Made by a program: the position numbers and the translations under genes. Under the pieces are notes generated by a model. That model was given only the letters and a program-made list of their open reading frames with translations, searched no databases and was not told the origin of the DNA. Source: a halophilic archaeon (GTDB lineage: Archaea > Halobacteriota > Halobacteria > Halobacteriales > Haladaptataceae). Taken from it: a DNA stretch of 64,000 nt. Where the stretch lies: contig QNGA01000011.1 of NCBI GenBank assembly GCA_003298465.1, forward strand, positions 62,001 through 126,000, given 5' to 3'. This document shows, piece by piece, positions 57,098 through 64,000 of the stretch; the first letter of the stretch is position 1; the number at the start of each line of letters is the position of its first letter.

Positions 57098-57935
57098 CGT
57101 CATCAGCGATATCAGCCGTAAACGCGTACAGGACTGGGGCATATACGCCGTTCTCTACGGCGTTGCATTCCTGTTCCTCGTCCCGTACCTGTGGATGTTC
57201 TCGACGTCGATCAAACCGCAGGGACAGGTCTTCACTCAAGTACCCCACTGGATACCTGCGGACGTCACTGCCCGCTGGTATCTGTTGTTACTACAGGAGA
57301 CGCCGATCGTCCAGTGGGTCATCAACACGTTCGTCATCTCCACCGTCACGACGGTGATGGTGTTGACTATCGACTCGATGATCGCCTTCGCTATCACGAA
57401 ACTCGACTGGCCTGGCAAGCGGTACGTGCTCGGCATCATCATTGCCAGCTTCATGGTGCCAGTGTACGTCAACATCATTCCGCTGTACACGTTGATCTCG
57501 GAACTGGGGCTGTTGAACAACTATCTCGCGGTCATTCTCCCGTTCGCAGCCGGGCCGCTGGGCGTGTTCATGCTCGTTCAGTTCTTCCGGGACGTTCCCG
57601 ACGAGCTGATCGAGGCTGCTCGCCTCGACGGCTTCTCCTCACTGCGTATTTACACGCACATCGTGTTGCCGTTGATGAAGCCGGCGCTGGTTTCGCTTGC
57701 ACTGTTCATGTTCGTCTGGAGTTGGAACCAGTTCCTCTGGCCGCTGCTGGTCCTGCAGAACTCCATGGCGTACACGCTCCCCATCGGACTGGTCACCATG
57801 CAACCGACGAACGTCTACCAGCCGGGCGTCGAGATGGCCGCCGCGGCCATTGCATCCGTCCCGCTGTTCGTCGTGTTCCTGCTGCTGCAGGACCAACTGA
57901 TCAACGCGATTCAGATGCAGGGGGCGACGAAGTAG
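57084..57935 (+). CDS. Sugar ABC transporter permease (MalG type)
   Basis: 283 aa, six transmembrane helices, with EAA loop IEAARLDGFSSLRIYTHIVL. Starts ATG at 57084 (GTG 57081 and ATG 57090 also possible) inside the upstream permease gene, so translation is coupled. Ends 0 bp before the start of the YesL-like gene. Confidence 0.9.
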   Translation: MAMSNVISDISRKRVQDWGIYAVLYGVAFLFLVPYLWMFSTSIKPQGQVFTQVPHWIPADVTARWYLLLLQETPIVQWVINTFVISTVTTVMVLTIDSMIAFAITKLDWPGKRYVLGIIIASFMVPVYVNIIPLYTLISELGLLNNYLAVILPFAAGPLGVFMLVQFFRDVPDELIEAARLDGFSSLRIYTHIVLPLMKPALVSLALFMFVWSWNQFLWPLLVLQNSMAYTLPIGLVTMQPTNVYQPGVEMAAAAIASVPLFVVFLLLQDQLINAIQMQGATK

Positions 57936-58592
57936 ATGGCCGAGACGACCATCGACTCGGACGTCGACCGCCTTCGAGTTGCGCTCCGAAACGCCAGACG
58001 ACTCCTCTTCCGAAACGTCGGAGCGTTGGTGATCTTGAGCGTCTGTTGGTTCGTCGTATCACTGCCGGTCGTTACGATCGGACCAGCAACGCTCGGCGCG
58101 TACGTCGCCATCCAGTCGCTGCGACGGACGGGCAGCGTCAACCGGAGCGCCGTGGTTTCCACCGTCAAACGAAACGCGTGGAACGCGACCCTTCTCGGAC
58201 TCCTTCCCACCGTCCTCGTCAGTATCACTACCATCAACGTCTACGCCTACTTCCAGACGGGGCGTTTTCTCCTACAAGTAGCTGCTATCGGGTCGTTCTA
58301 CGCTGCCGTCTACGTCAGCGTGCTGTTGATTCCCGTCTTCGTCGCACTGACCGACGAGACGTCCGCACGTACGTCGATGAAGACCGGACACACCTGGATG
58401 ACCGACCACACTACGCTGGCGTTCACGACGGCCACACTGACGCTCGCCGTCCTGGTCGCGAGCCTACTTTTGACCGTTGCCGTCGTTCTCGTCTTCCCCG
58501 CCGTTGCCTTCGTACTCCACCTGGAAATAGTGGATTTCCTTCCAGCCGAAGACCGCTATTCCGGCGCGCAAACCGCGCTGCTCGACTACTGA
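57936..58592 (+). CDS. DUF624/YesL-like membrane protein
   Basis: 218 aa with about five hydrophobic helices and the N-terminal LLFRNVGALVILSVCWFVVS and LPVVTIGPATLGAYVAIQ segments typical of YesL. YesL-type proteins accompany polysaccharide ABC importers in bacteria (for example rhamnogalacturonan operons). Directly abuts the MalG-type gene, so one operon. Molecular role unknown. Confidence 0.8.
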   Translation: MAETTIDSDVDRLRVALRNARRLLFRNVGALVILSVCWFVVSLPVVTIGPATLGAYVAIQSLRRTGSVNRSAVVSTVKRNAWNATLLGLLPTVLVSITTINVYAYFQTGRFLLQVAAIGSFYAAVYVSVLLIPVFVALTDETSARTSMKTGHTWMTDHTTLAFTTATLTLAVLVASLLLTVAVVLVFPAVAFVLHLEIVDFLPAEDRYSGAQTALLDY

Positions 58593-58615
58593 ACGCGCAG
58601 CGCCTTTATTAGGAC

Positions 58616-58627
58616 AACCTTTATATT
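58616..58627 (+). promoter_or_regulatory. TATA-like box of the GH43 gene
   Basis: caacctttatat precedes the ATG at 58655 by about 30 bp and gives GH43 its own promoter after the importer operon. It lies in a short AT-rich segment with ATAT arms (58623-58636). Confidence 0.4.
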
Positions 58628-58654
58628 AATTCATATCAAAAGGATACTCGTATC

Positions 58655-59731
58655 ATGGTAAACAGACGCACGGTTCTTCGGAACCTCGCGGTCTCGGGTA
58701 CAGCTTCAGTAATCGGGTTTAGTAGCGGTACCACCGCAGACACGGAGACGGCAAAAGGCCAGTACCGCAATCCGGTCTTCGAGCCAATTTTCGCGGACCC
58801 GTCCACGATTCGAACGGAAGACGGCGATTACTATGCGTACGCAACGATGGACAACTGGGGTCCGGAACGAGGCGGGTGGCACGTGGTTCCCATCATCCGC
58901 TCCACCGACCTGGTGAACTGGGAGTTCGTCGGTGACGCTTTCGAGACGGTTCCCGACTGGTACGACAACGGGACGGCGGAGTTCGTCTGGGCACCCGATA
59001 TCGCTCAGTACAACGGGAAGTACCACCTGTTCTACGCCCTGGTAGACTTCTCGCCCGAGTACAATTGGGAGCACCAGGGAATCGGCGTTGCAACGGCCGA
59101 CTCGCCCGCAGGACCGTTCGAGGACCAGGGCGAGGTGTTACAGGGTTCGGCCGTCGGCGTCGGGAACTCCATCGACCCGATGTTCTACGTCGACGACGGA
59201 ACGCCCTACCTCGTGTGGGGAAGTTTCGACGGTATCCATCTCGTCGAGTTGGCCCGTGACGGTAACGGATGGGAGTACGTTGGCTCCCCGACTCAGATTG
59301 CGAGTGACCGCTATGAGGCTCCGTACGTCGTCGAACGCAAGGGCTGGTACTATCTGTTCGTCTCGAGCGGCGGTTGCTGTTCCGGGCCAGACAGCACGTA
59401 TCAGGTGGAGGTCGGACGCGCTCGGGATCTCGTTGGCCCGTATCGTAACGAGCAGGGTGAGACGCTGATGAACGCCCCCGGGTCGCTCGTCATCGACGAC
59501 GACCAGCAGTTTGGCGCACCCGGCCACAACGCTATCGTCAAAGACGACGCCGGCACGGATTGGCTAGTGTACCACGCCTACGAGCGTGACGAACCCGGCT
59601 TCGTCCACGGTGTTCCACGCCGTCCGTTACTCATCGATCCCGTTCAGTGGCGCGGCGGATGGCCTACCGTCCGCACCAAGACGCCCAGCACGAGACAGCG
59701 CCGTCCGACCGACCGCAAAAGCGACAGGTAG
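58655..59731 (+). CDS. Secreted glycoside hydrolase family 43 protein
   Basis: 358 aa. The N-terminus VNRRTVLRNLAVSGTAS is a Tat-like signal, so it is exported. A five-bladed propeller follows: IFADPSTIR holds the catalytic base Asp, GNSIDPMFYVDDG the pKa-modulating Asp, and RYEAPYVVE the acid Glu. GH43 enzymes cut arabinan, xylan or (arabino)galactan side chains. The C-terminus (RQRRPTDRKSDR) is basic and tail-like. It would trim polymers outside the cell before the importer takes up oligosaccharides. Confidence 0.85.
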   Translation: MVNRRTVLRNLAVSGTASVIGFSSGTTADTETAKGQYRNPVFEPIFADPSTIRTEDGDYYAYATMDNWGPERGGWHVVPIIRSTDLVNWEFVGDAFETVPDWYDNGTAEFVWAPDIAQYNGKYHLFYALVDFSPEYNWEHQGIGVATADSPAGPFEDQGEVLQGSAVGVGNSIDPMFYVDDGTPYLVWGSFDGIHLVELARDGNGWEYVGSPTQIASDRYEAPYVVERKGWYYLFVSSGGCCSGPDSTYQVEVGRARDLVGPYRNEQGETLMNAPGSLVIDDDQQFGAPGHNAIVKDDAGTDWLVYHAYERDEPGFVHGVPRRPLLIDPVQWRGGWPTVRTKTPSTRQRRPTDRKSDR

Positions 59732-59917
59732 TCGCCGAAAAGGGACGAAACCAGGACGCCTGTGACGTCGGCCGTTTTGGAGATCATGCCGGTTCGGCGA
59801 CGGACGAATCCGGGTAGTGCTGTAACTCCGTTGTCCCCTCCGAGTGAACGGTCCGACCGAATACCGTATGCCAAAAAGTAATGGTGCTTCGGAAACCGTA
59901 TTTTAGCGAGAGCCCTC

Positions 59918-62587
59918 ATGAAAGCGTTTGCCAGAGACCCGACCGTAGAGCTGTCTGAAGACTGGGAATTCACCGTCGATCCTCGCGAAGAAGGTGTCGA
60001 CGCAGGTTGGTACGAGAAATCGACGCGGCTTCCCGAGAGTCGGACCGTGAGCGTTCCACACGTGTGGCAGGAGCAGGAAGAACTCCGCGATTACACCGGA
60101 ACTGCCTGGTACAAACGGAAGCTATCGCATGACCTGGGGACGGGTGAGCGAGCGCTTCTCCGGTTCGGGGCGGTCGACTACGCGGCGACGGTCTGGGTCA
60201 ACGGGACCCGGGTCGGCGCCAACCAGGGCGGCTACCTCCCCTTCCAGGTCGACGTCACCGAGGCGCTCACCGGCGGCGAGGACGTAATCGCGGTGCGCGT
60301 ACACGACCCAGAAGACCTGCGCGAGATTCCGCACGGCAAGCAGGGCCCGCCGTGGTACACGCGCGTCAGCGGCATCTGGCAACCGGTCGAACTCACGGTC
60401 GTCCCGGAACGGCGCGTGGTTTCGAGCAACGTCACGCCAGACCTCGAGGCCGACGTGGCCACGTTCGATATCGACGTTACTGACGCCGCCGTTGGCAACG
60501 GACTGACGGCGACGGTCGAGGTCACACAGGACGGACGGACGCTCGGGACCCGGACCACCGAACTCTCGGATACCGCTTCGACAGTCACCGTCGGACTCGA
60601 CAGTCCGACGTACTGGTCGCCGGAGACGCCGGCTCTCTGTGATTTCGACCTGACGTTGACGGACGCCGGAGAGACGGTCGACACCTACCAGGATTACTTC
60701 GGTATGCGGAGCGTCTCGGTCGAGGACGGTGATTGGTATCTCAACGGCGAGCCCCTGCGTGTCCGGGGAGGACTCGACCAGGCGTACTACCCCGATACGT
60801 TCCACTGGCCGAGCGATTCGACGAGCTACCGCGAAGAAATCGAGATTGCGAAAGAGCTCGGCTTCAACATGCTTCGCAAGCATATCAAGCCGGCTCACCC
60901 GCAGTTCGTCGAACTCGCCGACCGCCTCGGTGTTCTGGTCTGGGAGGAGCCGGCAAACCCGGACCTGTACACCGACGACTCGAAACGGGCCGTTCGCGAG
61001 CAGTTCGAGGGGATGGTGGAACGCGACTACAATCGCCCGAGCGTCGTCGTCTGGAGTCTCTACAACGAAGAGTGGGGTATCGGCATCAACCAGCACGACT
61101 TCCCGGACCGAGACGACCCCGTTCGTCTGTGGCACGACGAAGAGAAACAGGCGTACCTTGCAAAGTTATACGAGGAAGCCCGCAATCTCGACCCGACGCG
61201 GCTCGTCTGCGACAACTCCGGCTGGGCGCACGTCGCCACCGATATCAACGACTACCACGAGTACTTCGTCGTTCCAGACCGGGACGATGCTTGGCGGGAC
61301 CGCCTCGCCGACATCGTTTCGAACCCCGAAGAGAACTACGCGACGACGGCACACGACGACCCCGATGACGTACCGCTGGTGATGTCCGAGTTCGGCACGT
61401 GGGGGCTTCCGGCAGTCTCGACGTTCGACGACCACTACGACGGTGATCCCCACTGGTTCGACCATACGTTCCTCGACGGATTGAAGAAACCCGCCGGCGT
61501 CAAGGATCGTTTCGCCGAAAGCCCCGTTGCCGACACCTACGCAGACCTCGACGAACTCGCGGCCGACTGGCAGCGTCGCGAGTTCGAATCCGTCGCGAAC
61601 ATCATCGCAGACATGCGCATCCACGACGACGTTTCGGGGTACGTAATCACCGAGTTCACCGATATCGAGTGGGAGTTCAACGGCATCCTCGACTACGTCC
61701 GGGAAGACAAATCGTTCGTCGAGGCGTTCGCGGGCGTCAACGGTCCGACGATGGTCCGTGTCGAACCAGCAGACCGTACTCTCTCCAGCGGCGACCGTTT
61801 CCGCGCCGACGTCGTCGTAGTGAACGACCGAAACGAGATACTCGACACTACGCTCCGATGGAACGTCGCCGGAACGACCGAAACGGTCGAGGTCGATGTC
61901 CCCCGGAACGGAACACGACGACTCGCGGACGCCATCGACGTGGCTATGCCGGCCGTATCGGGAGTTGAATCAGTGCCCGTCGAGGCGAGTCTCGAGGGAA
62001 CGCAGGCGCAGTGGTCGACCGACCTCGCGGTCGTCGGGAACGTGACCAGCGGTGGGGCTGCCGTCTACGCGTCCGACGAGGCGGTTCGGACGTCTCTCTC
62101 CGACCTCGGGTACGACACCGTGGCCGACCTGTCGGCGGCAGATGCCGCGGTCGTCGTCGCTGGCGACGAGCCGGAGGGTGACGAACTTCGTGCGTTCGCG
62201 GCCGACGGGGGGCACGTCGTCGCACTACCGAACCGAGACGGTGACGTCGACGAGACGCTGCTGGACGACGCTACCGTCCGTGACCTGCCGGAGCAAGAGA
62301 GCTGGAACCTCTGTGCCTCGTTCATCTATCAGACGCTGTTCGACGGCGTGCCACGGGTCCCCGGCTGGGCGTTCGACGATCTCTATCCGTACGCTTACGT
62401 CACCTCTACGACCGCTGCAGACGAGGTCGAAGTCGGCTACACGGAGGGTTGGATCGCCAACTCCGGTGCCATCGTCACCTCCCGTTCACACGAGGACGGT
62501 GACATCACTTTCTGCACGCTTCGAGTGAGTGATAGCCTCGACGACCAGCCCGTCGCTACCGCCATCCTCGCTGAACTACTCCCCTGA
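59918..62587 (+). CDS. Glycoside hydrolase family 2 (beta-galactosidase-like), copy 2
   Basis: 889 aa paralog of the 902-aa GH2 protein at 49529, same domain order. Acid/base in SLYNEEWGI, nucleophile in LVMSEFGTWG. No signal peptide, so cytosolic. Homologous across its length. The 98-bp segment 60161-60258 is 97/98 identical to the other copy, far more alike than the rest, which suggests recent gene conversion. Monocistronic between the GH43 and Gfo/Idh genes. Confidence 0.87.
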   Translation: MKAFARDPTVELSEDWEFTVDPREEGVDAGWYEKSTRLPESRTVSVPHVWQEQEELRDYTGTAWYKRKLSHDLGTGERALLRFGAVDYAATVWVNGTRVGANQGGYLPFQVDVTEALTGGEDVIAVRVHDPEDLREIPHGKQGPPWYTRVSGIWQPVELTVVPERRVVSSNVTPDLEADVATFDIDVTDAAVGNGLTATVEVTQDGRTLGTRTTELSDTASTVTVGLDSPTYWSPETPALCDFDLTLTDAGETVDTYQDYFGMRSVSVEDGDWYLNGEPLRVRGGLDQAYYPDTFHWPSDSTSYREEIEIAKELGFNMLRKHIKPAHPQFVELADRLGVLVWEEPANPDLYTDDSKRAVREQFEGMVERDYNRPSVVVWSLYNEEWGIGINQHDFPDRDDPVRLWHDEEKQAYLAKLYEEARNLDPTRLVCDNSGWAHVATDINDYHEYFVVPDRDDAWRDRLADIVSNPEENYATTAHDDPDDVPLVMSEFGTWGLPAVSTFDDHYDGDPHWFDHTFLDGLKKPAGVKDRFAESPVADTYADLDELAADWQRREFESVANIIADMRIHDDVSGYVITEFTDIEWEFNGILDYVREDKSFVEAFAGVNGPTMVRVEPADRTLSSGDRFRADVVVVNDRNEILDTTLRWNVAGTTETVEVDVPRNGTRRLADAIDVAMPAVSGVESVPVEASLEGTQAQWSTDLAVVGNVTSGGAAVYASDEAVRTSLSDLGYDTVADLSAADAAVVVAGDEPEGDELRAFAADGGHVVALPNRDGDVDETLLDDATVRDLPEQESWNLCASFIYQTLFDGVPRVPGWAFDDLYPYAYVTSTTAADEVEVGYTEGWIANSGAIVTSRSHEDGDITFCTLRVSDSLDDQPVATAILAELLP
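60161..60258 (+). repeat. 98-bp tract nearly identical to GH2 copy 1 (inverted)
   Basis: Compared with the reverse complement of 51876-51973, only one base differs (a synonymous Gly codon). The flanking coding sequence diverges immediately, although a second shorter patch (around 60350-60380) is again almost identical. Confidence 0.85.
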
Positions 62588-62771
62588 CGGTGTTACAATG
62601 GAATCCGTCACAGGGCGATGGATGCCGACAGTACGGTGACGCTACGGCGGTAGTCTGTTAGCGCTTTCTCCTCTCGATACTCCCGTTCGAACGACCGCAA
62701 CTCGGTCTGACGGCCGAGATGGAGGGAGTCGACCGTTGCCGAGATGGCTCGTCGTCGACACTCCCGACCGC

Positions 62772-63854
62772 TTACTCCTCGATTGGGACAGCTGAACCGG
62801 TCTCAGCGGACTCGTGTATCGCCTCGATGGTCCGCATATCGACCAGACCGTGCCGGCCATCGGCGTATACAGATCGACCGGACAGGACGTGGTCAGCGAA
62901 GTATTCGAACTCCTCGCGCATCTCTCGTTCGACGTCCAACGATTCCATCTCGAGGGACACCGAGATGCCATCGCGCGTGAGGTGGAGGTTGCAGTCTCCG
63001 TGAAACGCCGGTGACAGTTCGATACGACCATCGGTGCCGACGAGCGTGAGTTCCGTGTCCTCGTACCCGTTCTGACTCGTCGTACAGGCCATCTGGACGT
63101 CGTCTTCGAGTCGGAGGACGAACGAGGCTCGCTCGTCGGGGACGTCGGAGAACGCCTCGTGCGTGGAAACCATCTCGGCCCGAGCCTCGATGGGGTCGCG
63201 TCGCAGGAGGAATCGCGCCGTGTTCAACGGGTAGATGCCGAGATCCATGACGGAGGTCCCGTACCCCGAGACGTCGGAATCTAGCCGCCACTGGTCGTGG
63301 TCCGGGTTGATGTCGAGCAGACGCTGGGAGTTCGTTCCATAGACGTGAACCGGGTCGCCGAGGAACCCGTTCTCGATGAGACCGCGAGCGCGACGGACGA
63401 CGGGATCAGTGTGCATCCGGTAGGCAATCATCAGCGAGACGTCGTTGGATTCGGCCACGTCAACGAGCCGCCTGGCTCGGTCCACGTTTGCCTCCATCGG
63501 TTTCTCGACGATGATGGCCTTCCTGAGTTCTGACGCCGTCTCCACGTAGTCGAGGTGGTAAGCGTTCGGCGTCGCTACGTACACTGCATCGTACCTCTCG
63601 CTCGCACTCCCCTCGTGGAACGCATCGTACGTGAGCGCGACGTCTGCAGGGCTGTCGTCGACGTAATTCTGGGCCTTCTCCTTGGAGCTACTTACGAGCA
63701 CCGTCGTCTCGCAGATGTCCGAGGATTCGAGGGCAGGAAGTACGACGTCCGTCGTCCACCAGCCCAGGCCTACCAGAGCGAAGCGCACGGTCCCGCTGGG
63801 ATTTGTCGACCAGTCTCGACGGTCGAACTCGTCGAACCAGTTTCGGTAGTCCAT
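62772..63854 (-). CDS. Gfo/Idh/MocA-family sugar dehydrogenase
   Basis: 360 aa. Rossmann motif ALVGLGWWTTDVVLPAL near residue 26, EKPMEANVDRAR with the conserved Lys, and the GTSVMDLGIYPLNTARFLL substrate-domain stretch. It resembles haloarchaeal glucose-fructose oxidoreductase-type/xylose dehydrogenases. In this locus an aldose such as galactose could be oxidised to the lactone, feeding the galactonate dehydratase at 48373. ATG at 63854 lies about 24 bp after the minus-strand TATA-like aaataatt (63874-63881), better than the TTG at 63875. Confidence 0.82.
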   Translation of the reverse strand: MDYRNWFDEFDRRDWSTNPSGTVRFALVGLGWWTTDVVLPALESSDICETTVLVSSSKEKAQNYVDDSPADVALTYDAFHEGSASERYDAVYVATPNAYHLDYVETASELRKAIIVEKPMEANVDRARRLVDVAESNDVSLMIAYRMHTDPVVRRARGLIENGFLGDPVHVYGTNSQRLLDINPDHDQWRLDSDVSGYGTSVMDLGIYPLNTARFLLRRDPIEARAEMVSTHEAFSDVPDERASFVLRLEDDVQMACTTSQNGYEDTELTLVGTDGRIELSPAFHGDCNLHLTRDGISVSLEMESLDVEREMREEFEYFADHVLSGRSVYADGRHGLVDMRTIEAIHESAETGSAVPIEE

Positions 63855-64000
63855 AGCCGTGTGGTCACGGAGCAATTATTTCATGGTTACGCTGTCTCGT
63901 GCGGGGCGCGGGGTCTACTCGAACGCAACCCCCTGTGGCGGTAGTTCCTTGGCGGAAGATGACAATCTAGGGGAATTCGTTCGATACTTATAAGAAGTCG

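Overview
The window is chromosomal (or large-replicon) DNA of a haloarchaeon, class Halobacteria. The evidence is very high GC, strongly acidic predicted proteins, archaeal TATA-like boxes about 25-32 nt before many start codons (mostly leaderless genes), Tat-type lipoproteins, a haloarchaeal-type malate synthase, and small haloarchaeal zinc-ribbon proteins. I see no rRNA, tRNA, CRISPR array or transposase. Genus cannot be fixed from sequence alone.

Region 1 (1-4.7 kb): divergent indoleamine 2,3-dioxygenase and kynureninase genes, then a 2-aminobenzoate (anthranilate)-CoA ligase-like gene. Together they would take tryptophan to anthraniloyl-CoA, with the formamidase step missing here.

Region 2 (4.9-14.6 kb): a lipid/diacylglycerol-kinase-like gene broken by two frameshifts, an amphi-Trp/DUF1508 protein, a BtrH-type protein, small haloarchaeal proteins, and a cytochrome c oxidase set (subunits II, I, III plus a membrane protein). 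Two decayed genes lie beside it: an unidentified ghost at 9.05-9.27 kb and the C-terminal end of a photolyase-related FeS protein at 14.33-14.6 kb.

Region 3 (14.7-24.9 kb): solitary trpB, a 2-oxoacid dehydrogenase E1 alpha/beta pair, a Rid-family protein, acyl-CoA dehydrogenase, SDR, enoyl-CoA hydratase-like protein, a luciferase-like (LLM) flavin oxidoreductase and a two-domain 2-aminobenzoyl-CoA monooxygenase/reductase. This is the archaeal counterpart of the bacterial aerobic CoA-thioester route of anthranilate degradation, and it completes the tryptophan pathway begun in region 1.

Region 4 (24.9-33.6 kb): an acetone-carboxylase/hydantoinase-like three-subunit operon, a MaoC dehydratase, a hydroquinone-type ring-cleaving dioxygenase paired with a maleylacetate-reductase-like protein, and a Tat lipoprotein with LVIVD repeats.

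Region 5 (33.9-42.5 kb): the glyoxylate-shunt operon (isocitrate lyase, malate synthase), small zinc-finger genes including a 38-codon one, a glutamate-cysteine-ligase-family protein, a zinc alcohol dehydrogenase and an NmrA-like oxidoreductase.

Region 6 (42.7-47.8 kb): a sodium:solute symporter, an NrpR-family regulator, an agmatinase-family ureohydrolase and a class III aminotransferase. The symporter and aminotransferase promoters share a perfect palindrome of form TGGCAWG-N2-CWTGCCA, a candidate operator.

Region 7 (48.4-64 kb): a galactoside-type sugar locus with galactonate dehydratase, two GH2 enzymes, an IclR regulator, a CUT1 ABC importer, a YesL-like membrane protein, a secreted GH43 enzyme and a Gfo/Idh sugar dehydrogenase. 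The two GH2 genes share a 98-bp tract with one mismatch, in inverted orientation.
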